From contig JAPKMT010000036.1 in the NCBI GenBank assembly GCA_026645735.1, positions 1 through 32,660 of the forward strand: 32,660 nucleotides of DNA. Direction: 5' to 3'. Both the position numbers and the translations under genes were made by a program. Position 1 is the stretch's first letter, and each line of letters starts with the position of its first letter. This stretch comes from Flexilinea sp. GTDB taxonomy: Bacteria; Chloroflexota; Anaerolineae; Anaerolineales; Anaerolineaceae. This document shows, piece after piece, positions 1 to 7,672 of the stretch. The notes beneath the pieces were generated by a model. That model did not search any database, was not told the DNA's origin, and saw only the letters and a program-made list of their open reading frames with translations.

Positions 1-342
1 CTTTTTCAATTTACAACACAATAGGACATTTCTAAATTGCTGTGATTAGGACATTTCTAAATTGCCTTGACAGAAATTCAGCGAAATTGGAATTCAGATT
101 ACCTACCGCGTCAACGCCCTCCCGCTTTTCGAATCGCTGTCTCGAATTTTCTGAATGAGCGAATCGTATGATTTATGGGATAATTTGATTAAGAGCATCA
201 CAGTCATCCATAATCCGATCGAAACTGAGAAACGATGAGATTCTTCAGGATGGATTGAATGCAATTCTATCAACCAATCGCGTATGACAAAAATGGTTTT
301 CGAAAATTTCGAGTTCTTATTCAGCTATAATGGAGAAACTTT
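1..342. other. Non-coding left edge with a direct repeat
   Basis: No convincing gene lies in this stretch; its reading frames are short and lack a usable ribosome binding site. It holds a 19-bp perfect direct repeat at its left end, annotated separately. At about 125-138 there is a half-copy (TTTTCGAATCGCTG) of the dispersed repeat end found elsewhere in the window. The nearest gene begins at its right boundary. What lies to the left of the window is unknown. Confidence 0.5.
22..65. repeat. Two 19-bp direct repeats, 25-bp period
   Basis: The unit TAGGACATTTCTAAATTGC occurs twice without mismatch, at 22-40 and 47-65, separated by 6 bases. It is followed directly by TTGACA. Short direct repeats with this kind of spacing are known near the ends of IS21-type insertion sequences, where they bind the transposase. 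That makes an IS end or remnant a possible reading, but no transposase gene is visible here and the assignment is inference only. Confidence 0.6.
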
Positions 343-933
343 ATGTGGAAAAAACTTCTCTTATTCTTCGTGGTTTTATATCTATGCGCAGGCTGCAAGA
401 GCTTTTACACGCAGGAAGATGTCAACGCGACCACCGTTGCAAAAATCAAAGAAATGGCAGCGCTGCAGCGTATTAACATCACGGTTGAAACTGTCATTGT
501 GAAGGAATACGTCGTCGTCACGGCAACGCCCGGACCGACACAATTCGTTCCGGTACCGTTTTCGACGATGACACCGATTGGATTCGCTCGTTTTTCGAAA
601 GAACAAGTCTATAAAGCGCTTGCAGAAGGTGGATTGAAAATCCGTCAATATTTTTTTGAGCTGGGTGAGGATGAAATCAACGGACTGGCGAAACAGGTCT
701 CCTCAGCCACGAAATTTACCGTTCAATCTTCCATGGATGAACATTTTGGCAGATTGTATATCTTTTCCAACGAAGAAACCTTAAATGATGCGAAGATTTA
801 CCTGCAATCCGCCTTATATCCGGAGCACGGCAATAGTATTCTGAGCAAAGAGAACATCCTGATTGAACTGGACGTCAATACTCCCGCAGAGACCATCCTT
901 GCAGTCCAAAATATCCTGGATACCTTGCATTGA
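343..933 (+). CDS. Putative lipoprotein of unknown function
   Basis: A 196-residue secreted protein that I do not recognise as a characterised family. It starts with Lys-Lys and a hydrophobic stretch (about 5-14) followed by C-A-G-C at 15-18. This resembles a lipobox with Cys18 as the lipidated residue, although Cys at -3 is atypical. A Val/Thr/Pro-rich linker follows at about 47-65 (VVVTATPGPTQFVPVP), a style common in Chloroflexota surface proteins. The rest is a mixed alpha/beta domain of about 120 residues. The ATG is preceded by GGAGA at 7 bases. Its stop lies 13 bases before the next gene, so the two are probably co-transcribed. Both are predicted to act outside the membrane, but no partner function can be deduced. 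Confidence 0.75.
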   Translation: MWKKLLLFFVVLYLCAGCKSFYTQEDVNATTVAKIKEMAALQRINITVETVIVKEYVVVTATPGPTQFVPVPFSTMTPIGFARFSKEQVYKALAEGGLKIRQYFFELGEDEINGLAKQVSSATKFTVQSSMDEHFGRLYIFSNEETLNDAKIYLQSALYPEHGNSILSKENILIELDVNTPAETILAVQNILDTLH

Positions 934-946
934 TTTGCCACTGATT

Positions 947-1777
947 ATGAAGAAAAAGATAACAAATCGGATAACCATCCTGTCATTCCTGTTTTTTGCA
1001 GCCGCACTGCTCCTGTTTTTGGGAGTCATGATCAAAACTTCCCCGTACCGGTTGCTGCGCCCCTACATTCCATGGATCGCCGCCAGGCAGCTCGACAGCA
1101 CAACGTATCGCTTTTCCGATGATCGCTCCCATCTGGAAATAAAAATACCTGCCGCAGGCACCGCCGTACAGGAAGATTTCTGGGTTGACCAAATTCCGGT
1201 GACCATCAAAGCCTATCGTCAATGTGTCGCAGACGGATTCTGCAATCCGCCTCATTATCGCAATTATTTTCTGAAATATTACAATTCTCCCATCTATCAA
1301 TGGCTGCCTGTAACGTTTGTTTCATGGAAAGAAGCGCTGATTTTTTGTGAAGCGCAAGGCGGAAGGATTCCGACAGAAATGCAGTGGAACCTCGCAGCCG
1401 GCTATGCGCAAAAAGATCTGTATCCCTGGGGAAATACGGAACCATCCATGGATAAGGCAAATTATGACGGATATTACCAGGGATTAACCCCGGCAGGCTG
1501 GCTGCCCAATGGCGCCAGTCGATTTGGTGTCCTCGATTTGGGCGGAAATGTACGGGAATGGACGCTTGATTTTTTGATTCGAGAGACATATATCGACACA
1601 AGAATACCGGAAAAAATTTATCAGGACGCAATTCTTTCCGATGTGGCTGACCGGATTCTCAAAGGAGGCAGCTCCAGCGATTTTCCGCAGACAATGGAAG
1701 TCAGAAATCATCTGTGGCACGGACAGAATTCACCCGGCTTTAATCGCGGTTTCCGTTGTGTTTATCCAATAAGCTAA
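947..1777 (+). CDS. Membrane-anchored FGE/SUMF1-like protein, probably non-catalytic
   Basis: The 276-residue product has a positively charged start and one membrane segment (about 9-28), then an extracytoplasmic domain of the formylglycine-generating-enzyme/sulfatase-modifying-factor fold (FGE-sulfatase, also in EgtB and PvdO). Family signatures visible in order are SWKEAL.FC, GGRIPTEMQWNLAA, PWGN, FGVLDLGGNVREW, LKGGSS and the closing GFNRGFRCVYP. In true FGE enzymes the segment between GGS and GFRC carries two catalytic cysteines. Here that segment has none (it reads DFPQTMEVRNHLWHGQ), so sulfatase activation is unlikely and a binding or structural role is more probable. I chose the ATG 13 bases after the upstream stop. 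A longer frame exists but overlaps the upstream gene and would put codons before the obvious membrane anchor. The ribosome binding site is weak. Confidence 0.75.
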   Translation: MKKKITNRITILSFLFFAAALLLFLGVMIKTSPYRLLRPYIPWIAARQLDSTTYRFSDDRSHLEIKIPAAGTAVQEDFWVDQIPVTIKAYRQCVADGFCNPPHYRNYFLKYYNSPIYQWLPVTFVSWKEALIFCEAQGGRIPTEMQWNLAAGYAQKDLYPWGNTEPSMDKANYDGYYQGLTPAGWLPNGASRFGVLDLGGNVREWTLDFLIRETYIDTRIPEKIYQDAILSDVADRILKGGSSSDFPQTMEVRNHLWHGQNSPGFNRGFRCVYPIS

Positions 1778-1793
1778 CATGCAGACCGGTCCA

Positions 1794-1829
1794 CTGAATA
1801 TGAGAAAATTGAAATCTCCTCATATTCAG
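1794..1829. terminator. Inverted repeat between convergent genes
   Basis: CTGAATATGAG and CTCATATTCAG form a perfect 11-bp stem with a 14-base loop, 17 bases after the FGE-like gene and just beyond the end of the convergent glycosyltransferase gene. No clean T-run follows on either strand, so it is a plausible but not textbook bidirectional terminator. Its right arm abuts a copy of the dispersed repeat. Confidence 0.45.
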
Positions 1830-1865
1830 CGATTCGAAATATTGGAAGGATTATTGGTTGTTGTG
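1829..1865. repeat. Dispersed palindromic repeat, partial copy A
   Basis: Left-end segment of the window's repeat family, beginning GCGATTCGAAATATTGG and continuing into GATTATTGGTTGTTGTG. It aligns with the start of the complete copy at 9314 (GCAATTCGAAAT, then GATTATTAGTTGTTGTG). The second half of the element is missing. The copy overlaps the 3' end of the leftward glycosyltransferase gene and contains its stop codon and last codons. Confidence 0.65.
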
Positions 1866-3908
1866 TCCTACACGACGGGTTTGATGTTGTTCCGACCGAA
1901 ACACATTGTACACAATCAAGGCTGCTCCCATTAAAAACAAGATTTCCGTACTCCAGATATAACGCCGCTCCGGCTGGTTCATGACAGAAATCAAGAGATG
2001 AAGATTGTGCAGCAATATCAGAACGATTCCGGTCAAAGAATAACGGGAACATCGAAACAGTGAGATAACGATGAAAACAGCGAGCAGATAAATATACGGC
2101 AGCCGCGGAAGGTTCAATCGCGTCCGTTCCAAACCCAACAGCAGTTGATCTCGATATGCAGCCAGGAGCTCCGCCTTGTGCACGAAAACCAGATCCCTTG
2201 AAACGCGGTCAAAAAGCACATTGGCAGACACCGGATCGAATCCCAGTTTTTTCGCCTGTTCCAGAGCAATATCAAATACATAATCGTTTTGGGAAAGCGC
2301 TTTTCCTTCTGATTTCATCTCTTGAATTTGTTTGAAACTGGCTGTAAGGAATTCTCGTGTAGTCTCGTCTTTCGGCAGAGACAGATCCTCTTCATTCATG
2401 ACAGCCAGTGTCTGCCCGATTGCAGCATATCCCTGATTCGGCATGAGAATTATCTGATGATACTGCCGGTAGCTATTCACCGCCGGTATGAGGAGAAAAA
2501 ATCCGCAAATTCCAATCCCTGCCAGAATAGGTAACAAAGCTTTTTTTCGATCCTGAACAAACAGAATCATGGCAGCCAACAGGAATAATCCGAGAATGAA
2601 CATGTTAGACGGTCGGATGAGTATCGAAATACCGCAAAAAAAGCCCAGGAACGGGAATGACCATTTCAGTCTTTTGCCCACTAAAAAGCAAAAGATGCCG
2701 CAGGAAAGTAAGAGGGCTGCCTGGGAAATCACCTCAGACATGACGTAATTGTTATATACTCCCAGAAATTGGTTCGCGAGTACGAATTCGCCGAACAAAA
2801 AAACAAAATGCGGCGGGATCAGGAAACACAACAACACAGCGGTAATGAGAAAACAAAGACCTACTACCGCTTTCTGAGCTCGGACAATCTGAACCAATCC
2901 TCTGGAATCCCCGGAATGATCCTTGAAAAGCAATTCTTCACGTCTGGCAAGATCCTTCAGCCCCTCCTCAGAACGCCAATAATCCAGGTCAGAACCGGGG
3001 AGGAGTGTCATAACATCTTCAATAAATCGGGGGTAACCGGGAGTTCGGATCGAACCTGCATGATAAGACTGAATATATTCTGCCGAATCAGTCCGCACAC
3101 CGTAATAATCCCGTTCCGGAATGAAATAGTAAGACAGATTGATCACCAGAATCAATCCCATGAGCAACGCGATCCATTTTGATTTTCTCTTTGAGTAATA
3201 CAAATACAGAACTGAAAATCCCAGAAGCACAAACATGACTGCATTTCGCTGGATTAGCGGCATGATCCAAAATGACTTGGCAAACGGGAACACAGGCGGA
3301 ACAAAAAAGCTCTTCCAGGGAAACACAAGCATCAAAATGATCAGTATGCTGATAAAATCCGCGAAATTCTTCATACAGCTCTTAAAACATTGAAGTGATA
3401 TAGCATCTTTTCTGATTTTTGCCGACAATCCTGTCAAACCGGCAGTCATCATCAGCAGCAGAGCAATTGCCAAAACAGGCAATAAATACCGCATGCGAAT
3501 CACAACCGGAGACAAAACAGAATAAGCATGCGCACCGCTGGCCGGGTCAGAATGGTCAATCGAAGAGAAAATGATATTGTTATTCGGAAGGAGCTGATAT
3601 AGCCCTTTCCCGATATCCTTGATATCCTTGACAAGATCCTGATTGACCGCAAGAACCGGTGAATCAATCAGGACGTTATCTTCGACAAGATAAACCGGAA
3701 GGTCAAGCTTCGCTGCGTTCTCGTTGGGTATTCTCGCATAATATGCATATCCGGAATCGTGTTGAATCGCTGAAAGGTCATCTTTTTGCCAAAGCAAAAT
3801 GAAACCTCCAGTTTTATTTAGAATTCCAAACAAAGCCGGAATCATAACCAATGTTAAAACCGTAAACAGAAATCTTAACCAAAACGTTGAGGAGTTTTTT
3901 TGCTGCAT
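1851..3908 (-). CDS. GT-C membrane glycosyltransferase, GT39/ArnT-like
   Basis: A polytopic membrane protein of about 685 residues. It would transfer a sugar from a lipid-linked donor to an acceptor on the outer face of the membrane. Evidence is the GT-C/PMT-like hallmark with an acidic loop motif (RTDSAEYIQSYHAG) followed by RTPGYP and a series of hydrophobic segments through the rest of the protein. An N-terminal soluble insert (about 30-130) lies between the first and second membrane segments. I chose the ATG preceded by AGGGAC. A TTG start 14 codons upstream would overlap the preceding gene by 11 bases and has no ribosome binding site. It follows the PIG-V-like gene closely, so the two probably work together. 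Donor and acceptor cannot be told from sequence. The last codons (HNNQ-stop) lie inside a dispersed repeat copy. Confidence 0.7.
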   Translation of the reverse strand: MQQKNSSTFWLRFLFTVLTLVMIPALFGILNKTGGFILLWQKDDLSAIQHDSGYAYYARIPNENAAKLDLPVYLVEDNVLIDSPVLAVNQDLVKDIKDIGKGLYQLLPNNNIIFSSIDHSDPASGAHAYSVLSPVVIRMRYLLPVLAIALLLMMTAGLTGLSAKIRKDAISLQCFKSCMKNFADFISILIILMLVFPWKSFFVPPVFPFAKSFWIMPLIQRNAVMFVLLGFSVLYLYYSKRKSKWIALLMGLILVINLSYYFIPERDYYGVRTDSAEYIQSYHAGSIRTPGYPRFIEDVMTLLPGSDLDYWRSEEGLKDLARREELLFKDHSGDSRGLVQIVRAQKAVVGLCFLITAVLLCFLIPPHFVFLFGEFVLANQFLGVYNNYVMSEVISQAALLLSCGIFCFLVGKRLKWSFPFLGFFCGISILIRPSNMFILGLFLLAAMILFVQDRKKALLPILAGIGICGFFLLIPAVNSYRQYHQIILMPNQGYAAIGQTLAVMNEEDLSLPKDETTREFLTASFKQIQEMKSEGKALSQNDYVFDIALEQAKKLGFDPVSANVLFDRVSRDLVFVHKAELLAAYRDQLLLGLERTRLNLPRLPYIYLLAVFIVISLFRCSRYSLTGIVLILLHNLHLLISVMNQPERRYIWSTEILFLMGAALIVYNVFRSEQHQTRRVGHNNQ

Positions 3909-3939
3909 GATGTTATTGTCCCTGAGAGCCTGAAATTCA

Positions 3940-5127
3940 TTATCCGGCAAAATACCAGTGAGAAAAAAGGACTACAAAATAGGCCTGCATCGGCAAACTA
4001 ATGCCGATAATCAGGCGATCAACCCATTGCTTTTTTCCCCATAGAGCCAAAAGAATATAACATGGGACGATCACAATGACAAATCGCCGCATGGATAGTA
4101 AACTCCCGCTGACCAGCGGTATCATAAACGAAAGGAGCGTGAATAAGCCATAGGAAGGGCGAAATTTAAAAAAAGTAATTATTACGATCGGAATAAAGAT
4201 GATTGTAAAAAGAATATCAAGTTTTTGACTGTGATCCTGCAATACTCGTAGAAGCCAGTCAAAACCCACCGATCTTCCCCAATTTTCCTGCACATGAAGA
4301 AACGCCAGTGGATCGCCAAATTCTCGGTATAAATATGCCATATATGCAGCAAGTCCCAATAACGAAAGTATTGCAGCGAGGATTCCTTTTTTTGCTTGCG
4401 GGAGAATACCAATATCTTTTCGTAGAAGATCAATTTGACTTCGAGCGCTCCATGGCTTTGGAAAAAAACGGATTCCTTTTTGCCAGAAAGCTTCAAATAA
4501 AATAAAGGCCCCGACTAAAACACCATTTATCCGTGTTGCGGATGCCAGTACACCGGCAAGGCATGCGAATAACCATTTACTTTTCCGTGCATAATAAAAA
4601 CCGGCCGTTACAAATAAAAGAAAAAGGCTTTCCGTATAGACGGTTGAGAAAAAAAAGGCGCTGGGCGCTGCTGCAATATAGAATACTGCTCTGCCAGCAG
4701 TATTATCATCATAATCCTGTTTTGTTATTGCGTATAAATAAAAGAGTGCAACAAAAAAAGAAAGATTAGCAATCAGCAGTCCGGAAATGCTGGTACTTCC
4801 AGTAATTCTTGTCAGCGCCCGGATCAGAATCGGGTAAAGGGGGAAAAAGGCGACAGTGCTGCTGGAATAGCCATTTTGAGCGATATTCATATACCATCCG
4901 CTGTCCCATCGGGTTAATCCATCTTGAATGAGGTTTTGTGTATCCAGACGCCATAATCCTTCGCCAGATAACACTGGAAGCTGAATCATCGAAAACAGGA
5001 CAATGATACATACCATCACCCTGGTTATGATGAATGCAGTCAGCACTGCTCCGGTACATTGCATATCAATTTTGCTGGAAATCTTATACGAAAAACTTTC
5101 TATACCATTCTTAATAAAATTATTCAT
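3940..5127 (-). CDS. PIG-V-like mannosyltransferase family membrane protein
   Basis: A 395-residue polytopic protein of the PIG-V (GPI mannosyltransferase 2, GT76) superfamily. The diagnostic first luminal loop is present: RWDSGWYMNIAQNGY, then AFFPLYPILIRALT at about 72-105. In eukaryotes the family adds the second mannose to GPI. Bacterial relatives are presumed to use a polyprenyl-phosphate sugar for cell-surface glycans, so the exact role here is open. There are about ten hydrophobic segments and no signal peptidase site. The ATG has AAGGAT at a good distance. The gene lies downstream of the sensor kinase (68-base gap filled by repeat copy B) and 31 bases upstream of a second GT-C enzyme, which suggests a small surface-glycan unit. 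Confidence 0.78.
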   Translation of the reverse strand: MNNFIKNGIESFSYKISSKIDMQCTGAVLTAFIITRVMVCIIVLFSMIQLPVLSGEGLWRLDTQNLIQDGLTRWDSGWYMNIAQNGYSSSTVAFFPLYPILIRALTRITGSTSISGLLIANLSFFVALFYLYAITKQDYDDNTAGRAVFYIAAAPSAFFFSTVYTESLFLLFVTAGFYYARKSKWLFACLAGVLASATRINGVLVGAFILFEAFWQKGIRFFPKPWSARSQIDLLRKDIGILPQAKKGILAAILSLLGLAAYMAYLYREFGDPLAFLHVQENWGRSVGFDWLLRVLQDHSQKLDILFTIIFIPIVIITFFKFRPSYGLFTLLSFMIPLVSGSLLSMRRFVIVIVPCYILLALWGKKQWVDRLIIGISLPMQAYFVVLFSHWYFAG

Positions 5128-5144
5128 AAAACCGATCCTTACCA

Positions 5145-5192
5145 GCGATTCGAATTATGAGAGGGATTCTTTGTTGCTAATTTTTCAAATTC
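5145..5192. repeat. Dispersed palindromic repeat, internally deleted copy B
   Basis: Begins GCGATTCGAATTATGAGAG and ends with TTTTTCAAATTC, matching both ends of the repeat family, but the central hairpin is lost. It fills almost the whole gap between the kinase and PIG-V-like genes. Confidence 0.55.
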
Positions 5193-5195
5193 AGG

Positions 5196-6803
5196 TTACT
5201 CGCCAATATTCCGAAATTTTAATGAGGCAGGATGGTCATCCGGATCCAGCGGCAGTGAGAATGAAAAAATTGCGCCCTCACGATCAGTTCGGTTTTCAAC
5301 CCACATTTTTCCGCCATGTCCTTCAACAATCGCATTGCACAGATAAAGGCCTAATCCAACACCTTTTGCTTTATCTGCAGTCTTTTTTGAACGGAAAAAT
5401 CTTTCAAACAGATGCGGAAAATCTTCTGAAGAAATGCCCGGACCTTCATCCTGAATCGAAATTTCCACGAAATCTCCTGCCCGACGTCCTGAGATTTGAA
5501 TTTCGCCATCGGATGCGTATTTCATCGCGTTGGATACCAAGTTTTGGATCACTTGCTCAATTCGATCCGCATCACCGAAAATGATGGGGAAATCACTCGG
5601 AAAAGCACATTTCATATGGTGTTTGTCCGATTGATTCTGCATCCTGCGTGCCACATGAATTGAAATTTGTTCCAGATTTACATCCGAGCGATTCAACACC
5701 AACGCGCCTGAATACAATCTGGATGCATCCAGCAGGTTATTGATCAAACCGGTCAGGCGATCCGCTTCCTCTTCGATGACCGATAACGATTCTTCCAGTA
5801 CTTTGCCATCCCAGACAGCATCTTTCAGCCGCATGGTCGATGCGTATCCTTTTATTAATGCAACCGGTGTTTTTAATTCGTGGCTGATCGTTGAGATGAA
5901 AGTATTTTTCAGATCATCAGCCTCTCGAAATTTCGAAATATCGCGTACGATTGCAATAATATTCACCATGACATTTTCAGCATTCATGACCGGTGTATAG
6001 GTGATACTGACCGGAAGTGGTTTTTCGGTTAACTGTCCGTAGACCAGATCTCCTTCCACATAAAGTTTGGAATCCCGGTTGAAAGGCCATCCGCCGGCCT
6101 CTCCATCCTGCAGTTCCATGCCGCTGGTCAGTTTTGAAAATTCGATTACTTCATCGTGGTGAAATCCGACGATCTGATCTGCTGTGCTCCTCAGTAATTT
6201 CAGTAAAGCAGGATTGACTTGCTCAATTTTATGCCCATGATCCAAAACCATGATTCCATCAGCGGCGGCATTAATGAGCGCATACAATCGATTCTTCTCA
6301 CGAATATTCTCGGTGTATAAATACGCATTATGGACCGCAATCGATGCCTGATCTGCAAAAACCTTCAGCATCATCCGGTCATTTAATGAAAAACTGGTGT
6401 GATAATTACGAAAAATTACGATGCAGCCGAGAATTTTCCCATGTTCAACCATGGGCAATCCGACACCATCTGTAAATCCCAATTCCTGAATTTCCTGGAT
6501 GCGGTCTATCAGCAGGTTAATATCCAGCAATGCTGATTCCGTGGTTTCTACTGCCTCATCGTCAAATTTTGAGAGGTACGTTTCAATGTATTTTAATCCG
6601 GCCTCTCCGATGCCTCGTGTAATTCTGACCTGCCATTTTTCTGAATCAGAATACAACGCAATAAATCCTGCCAAGCCGCCAAGAAGATCGGATGAAATTC
6701 GCAGAATCTGCCACAGCAAGGTATCCAGATCTAATTCCTGTGTAAGAATCTGTGCCAGTTCCAGCAAGAAATCACGTTGACGGATCCGAATGTCCTGAAG
6801 CAT
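5196..6803 (-). CDS. Soluble GAF-PAS sensor histidine kinase
   Basis: A 535-residue cytoplasmic histidine kinase with no membrane segment. The order is a GAF domain (about 15-160), a PAS domain (about 172-290), the HisKA dimerisation domain with phospho-acceptor His308 (FISTISHELKTPVALIKGY) and an HATPase domain. The ATPase boxes are N (NLVSNAMKYA, 421-430), G1 (DEGPGIS, 452-458), F (HLFERFFR) and G2 (GVGLGLYL, 481-488). All boxes look intact, so it should autophosphorylate. The GAF and PAS domains point to a small intracellular ligand or redox signal rather than an external one. The ATG has AAAGGATT 6 bases upstream. No response regulator is encoded in the window, so it is an orphan. It is the first gene of the leftward group containing the two glycosyltransferases. 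Confidence 0.9.
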   Translation of the reverse strand: MLQDIRIRQRDFLLELAQILTQELDLDTLLWQILRISSDLLGGLAGFIALYSDSEKWQVRITRGIGEAGLKYIETYLSKFDDEAVETTESALLDINLLIDRIQEIQELGFTDGVGLPMVEHGKILGCIVIFRNYHTSFSLNDRMMLKVFADQASIAVHNAYLYTENIREKNRLYALINAAADGIMVLDHGHKIEQVNPALLKLLRSTADQIVGFHHDEVIEFSKLTSGMELQDGEAGGWPFNRDSKLYVEGDLVYGQLTEKPLPVSITYTPVMNAENVMVNIIAIVRDISKFREADDLKNTFISTISHELKTPVALIKGYASTMRLKDAVWDGKVLEESLSVIEEEADRLTGLINNLLDASRLYSGALVLNRSDVNLEQISIHVARRMQNQSDKHHMKCAFPSDFPIIFGDADRIEQVIQNLVSNAMKYASDGEIQISGRRAGDFVEISIQDEGPGISSEDFPHLFERFFRSKKTADKAKGVGLGLYLCNAIVEGHGGKMWVENRTDREGAIFSFSLPLDPDDHPASLKFRNIGE

Positions 6804-6837
6804 AAAATAATCCTTTTTTTTATTAGCTTAATGGATG

Positions 6838-6866
6838 ATTATAATCGGTTCCTCTGGCGGTTTTAC
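6838..6866 (-). promoter_or_regulatory. Candidate promoter of the sensor kinase gene
   Basis: On the minus strand a perfect TATAAT (6838-6843) lies about 35 bases upstream of the kinase start. The -35 region at the usual distance is poor (GTAAAA, half matching). The repeat element at 6871 begins immediately upstream. Confidence 0.35.
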
Positions 6867-6870
6867 GTCA

Positions 6871-6989
6871 GCGATTCCAAATATGGAAAGAAATATTTGT
6901 TGTTATGTAATGTTTGCGCTTCGCGCAAACATTACATAACAACAAGTTTTCTCTTTTAACTCAAAAGGCTTTTCCAAATTTCGAATTGC
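6871..6989. repeat. Dispersed palindromic repeat, complete copy C with 23-bp hairpin
   Basis: A 119-bp element with terminal inverted repeats (GCGATTCCAAATATGGAAAG at the left; the right end reads AGCAATTCGAAATTTGG on the complement). Inside is a perfect 23-bp stem (6897-6919 with 6923-6945) closed by a TTC loop. After the stem come the segments TTTTCTCTTTTAACTCAAAA and TTTCC, which recur in copy E. It lies between the divergent kinase and nicotinamidase genes. It has no coding capacity. Confidence 0.8.
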
Positions 6990-7029
6990 TGGTATTGAGT
7001 CAGTCTGCAGCAATTCGAAATAGGAAAAG
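6978..7029. repeat. Repeat end pair: right end of copy C and half-copy D
   Basis: ATTTCGAATTGCTG (6978-6991) and CAGCAATTCGAAAT (7008-7021) are perfect 14-base inverted copies with a 16-base spacer. The second one continues into AGGAAAAGAATAAG like a fresh element start, but no hairpin follows. Confidence 0.65.
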
Positions 7030-7041
7030 AATAAGCATCAC

Positions 7042-7080
7042 TTGACAATCTCAAAAAGTTTTTATTTATGCTAATATTGA
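7042..7080 (+). promoter_or_regulatory. Candidate promoter of the NAD salvage operon
   Basis: A perfect TTGACA (7042-7047) lies 50 bases before the nicotinamidase ATG. The -10 region is unclear: TTTATG at 17 bases is poor and TAATAT is too far (24 bases). The whole stretch is A+T-rich. Confidence 0.3.
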
Positions 7081-7096
7081 CTTGGGAGAGAAAAAA

Positions 7097-7672
7097 ATGA
7101 CAAATATTGTTGTTGTGATGGACATGAATATTGGTTTTGCAAAAAGAGGTTCGTTATTCAGTCCCCGAACAGAAAAACTGATTCATCCAATCTCAGATTT
7201 TTGCAGAGAGAAATCAGAAGCAGGATGGAAGATACTGGCGCTGACGGACACGCATGATCCGGCAGATATTGAATTCGGGGCTTTCCCGCCTCACTGCATT
7301 TCTGATTCCGGCGAATCAGAAGTTGTACCGGAAATCAAGCAATACTGCGACATCGTACTTCCGAAATATACTACAGGAGGTTTTTTTGAGGTACAGGAAG
7401 CGGCAAAGGACGATTCTCGTTTGGATTTGACAGGATATGACGAAATTCATATTGTCGGATGCTGTACGGATCTCTGTGTTTATAATTTTTCGATCATCAC
7501 CCAAAAATATCTCGAACTTCAATATCATCATAAGCGTATTTCCAGAATGCCCAGGATTGTTGCTCATAAATCGATGATTGATACCTATGACACGGAAAGA
7601 CATCCTGCTGAAGAGATCAACCATACATTTTTCGGACATATCGAACTCAACGGAATCGAGGTTATCGAATGA
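7097..7672 (+). CDS. pncA: Nicotinamidase (isochorismatase-like hydrolase)
   Basis: The product (191 residues) hydrolyses nicotinamide to nicotinate and ammonia in the cytoplasm, the first step of NAD salvage. Family residues are all visible: nucleophile Cys127 in GCCTDLCV, Lys90 in LPKYTTGGFF and Asp9 in MDMNIGF form the triad. Asp51, His53 and His66 (TDTHDP, FPPHC) match the metal site. The ATG is preceded by GGGAGAG at 6 bases; a TTG five codons earlier would bury that site. The stop overlaps the start of the phosphoribosyltransferase gene by four bases (ATGA), so the two are translationally coupled and their products act in sequence. Isochorismatase-family members differ in substrate, but the metal-site residues and the neighbour make nicotinamide the clear choice. 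Confidence 0.88.
   Translation: MTNIVVVMDMNIGFAKRGSLFSPRTEKLIHPISDFCREKSEAGWKILALTDTHDPADIEFGAFPPHCISDSGESEVVPEIKQYCDIVLPKYTTGGFFEVQEAAKDDSRLDLTGYDEIHIVGCCTDLCVYNFSIITQKYLELQYHHKRISRMPRIVAHKSMIDTYDTERHPAEEINHTFFGHIELNGIEVIE

Noticed and set aside
22-65. Start of a CRISPR array
   Set aside because: Only two repeats with a 6-base spacer are present, far too short for a CRISPR array, and there are no cas genes.
326-331. Perfect TATAAT just before the lipoprotein gene
   Set aside because: Used as a -10 box it would place the transcription start after the GGAGA ribosome site, and there is no -35 at the proper distance.
284-502. Short frame over the start of the lipoprotein gene
   Set aside because: It overlaps the better supported gene in another frame, lacks a ribosome site and has no recognisable protein features.
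5003-5584. 193-codon rightward open frame
   Set aside because: It is antisense to the ATPase domain of the sensor kinase and the start of the PIG-V-like gene, both strongly supported.
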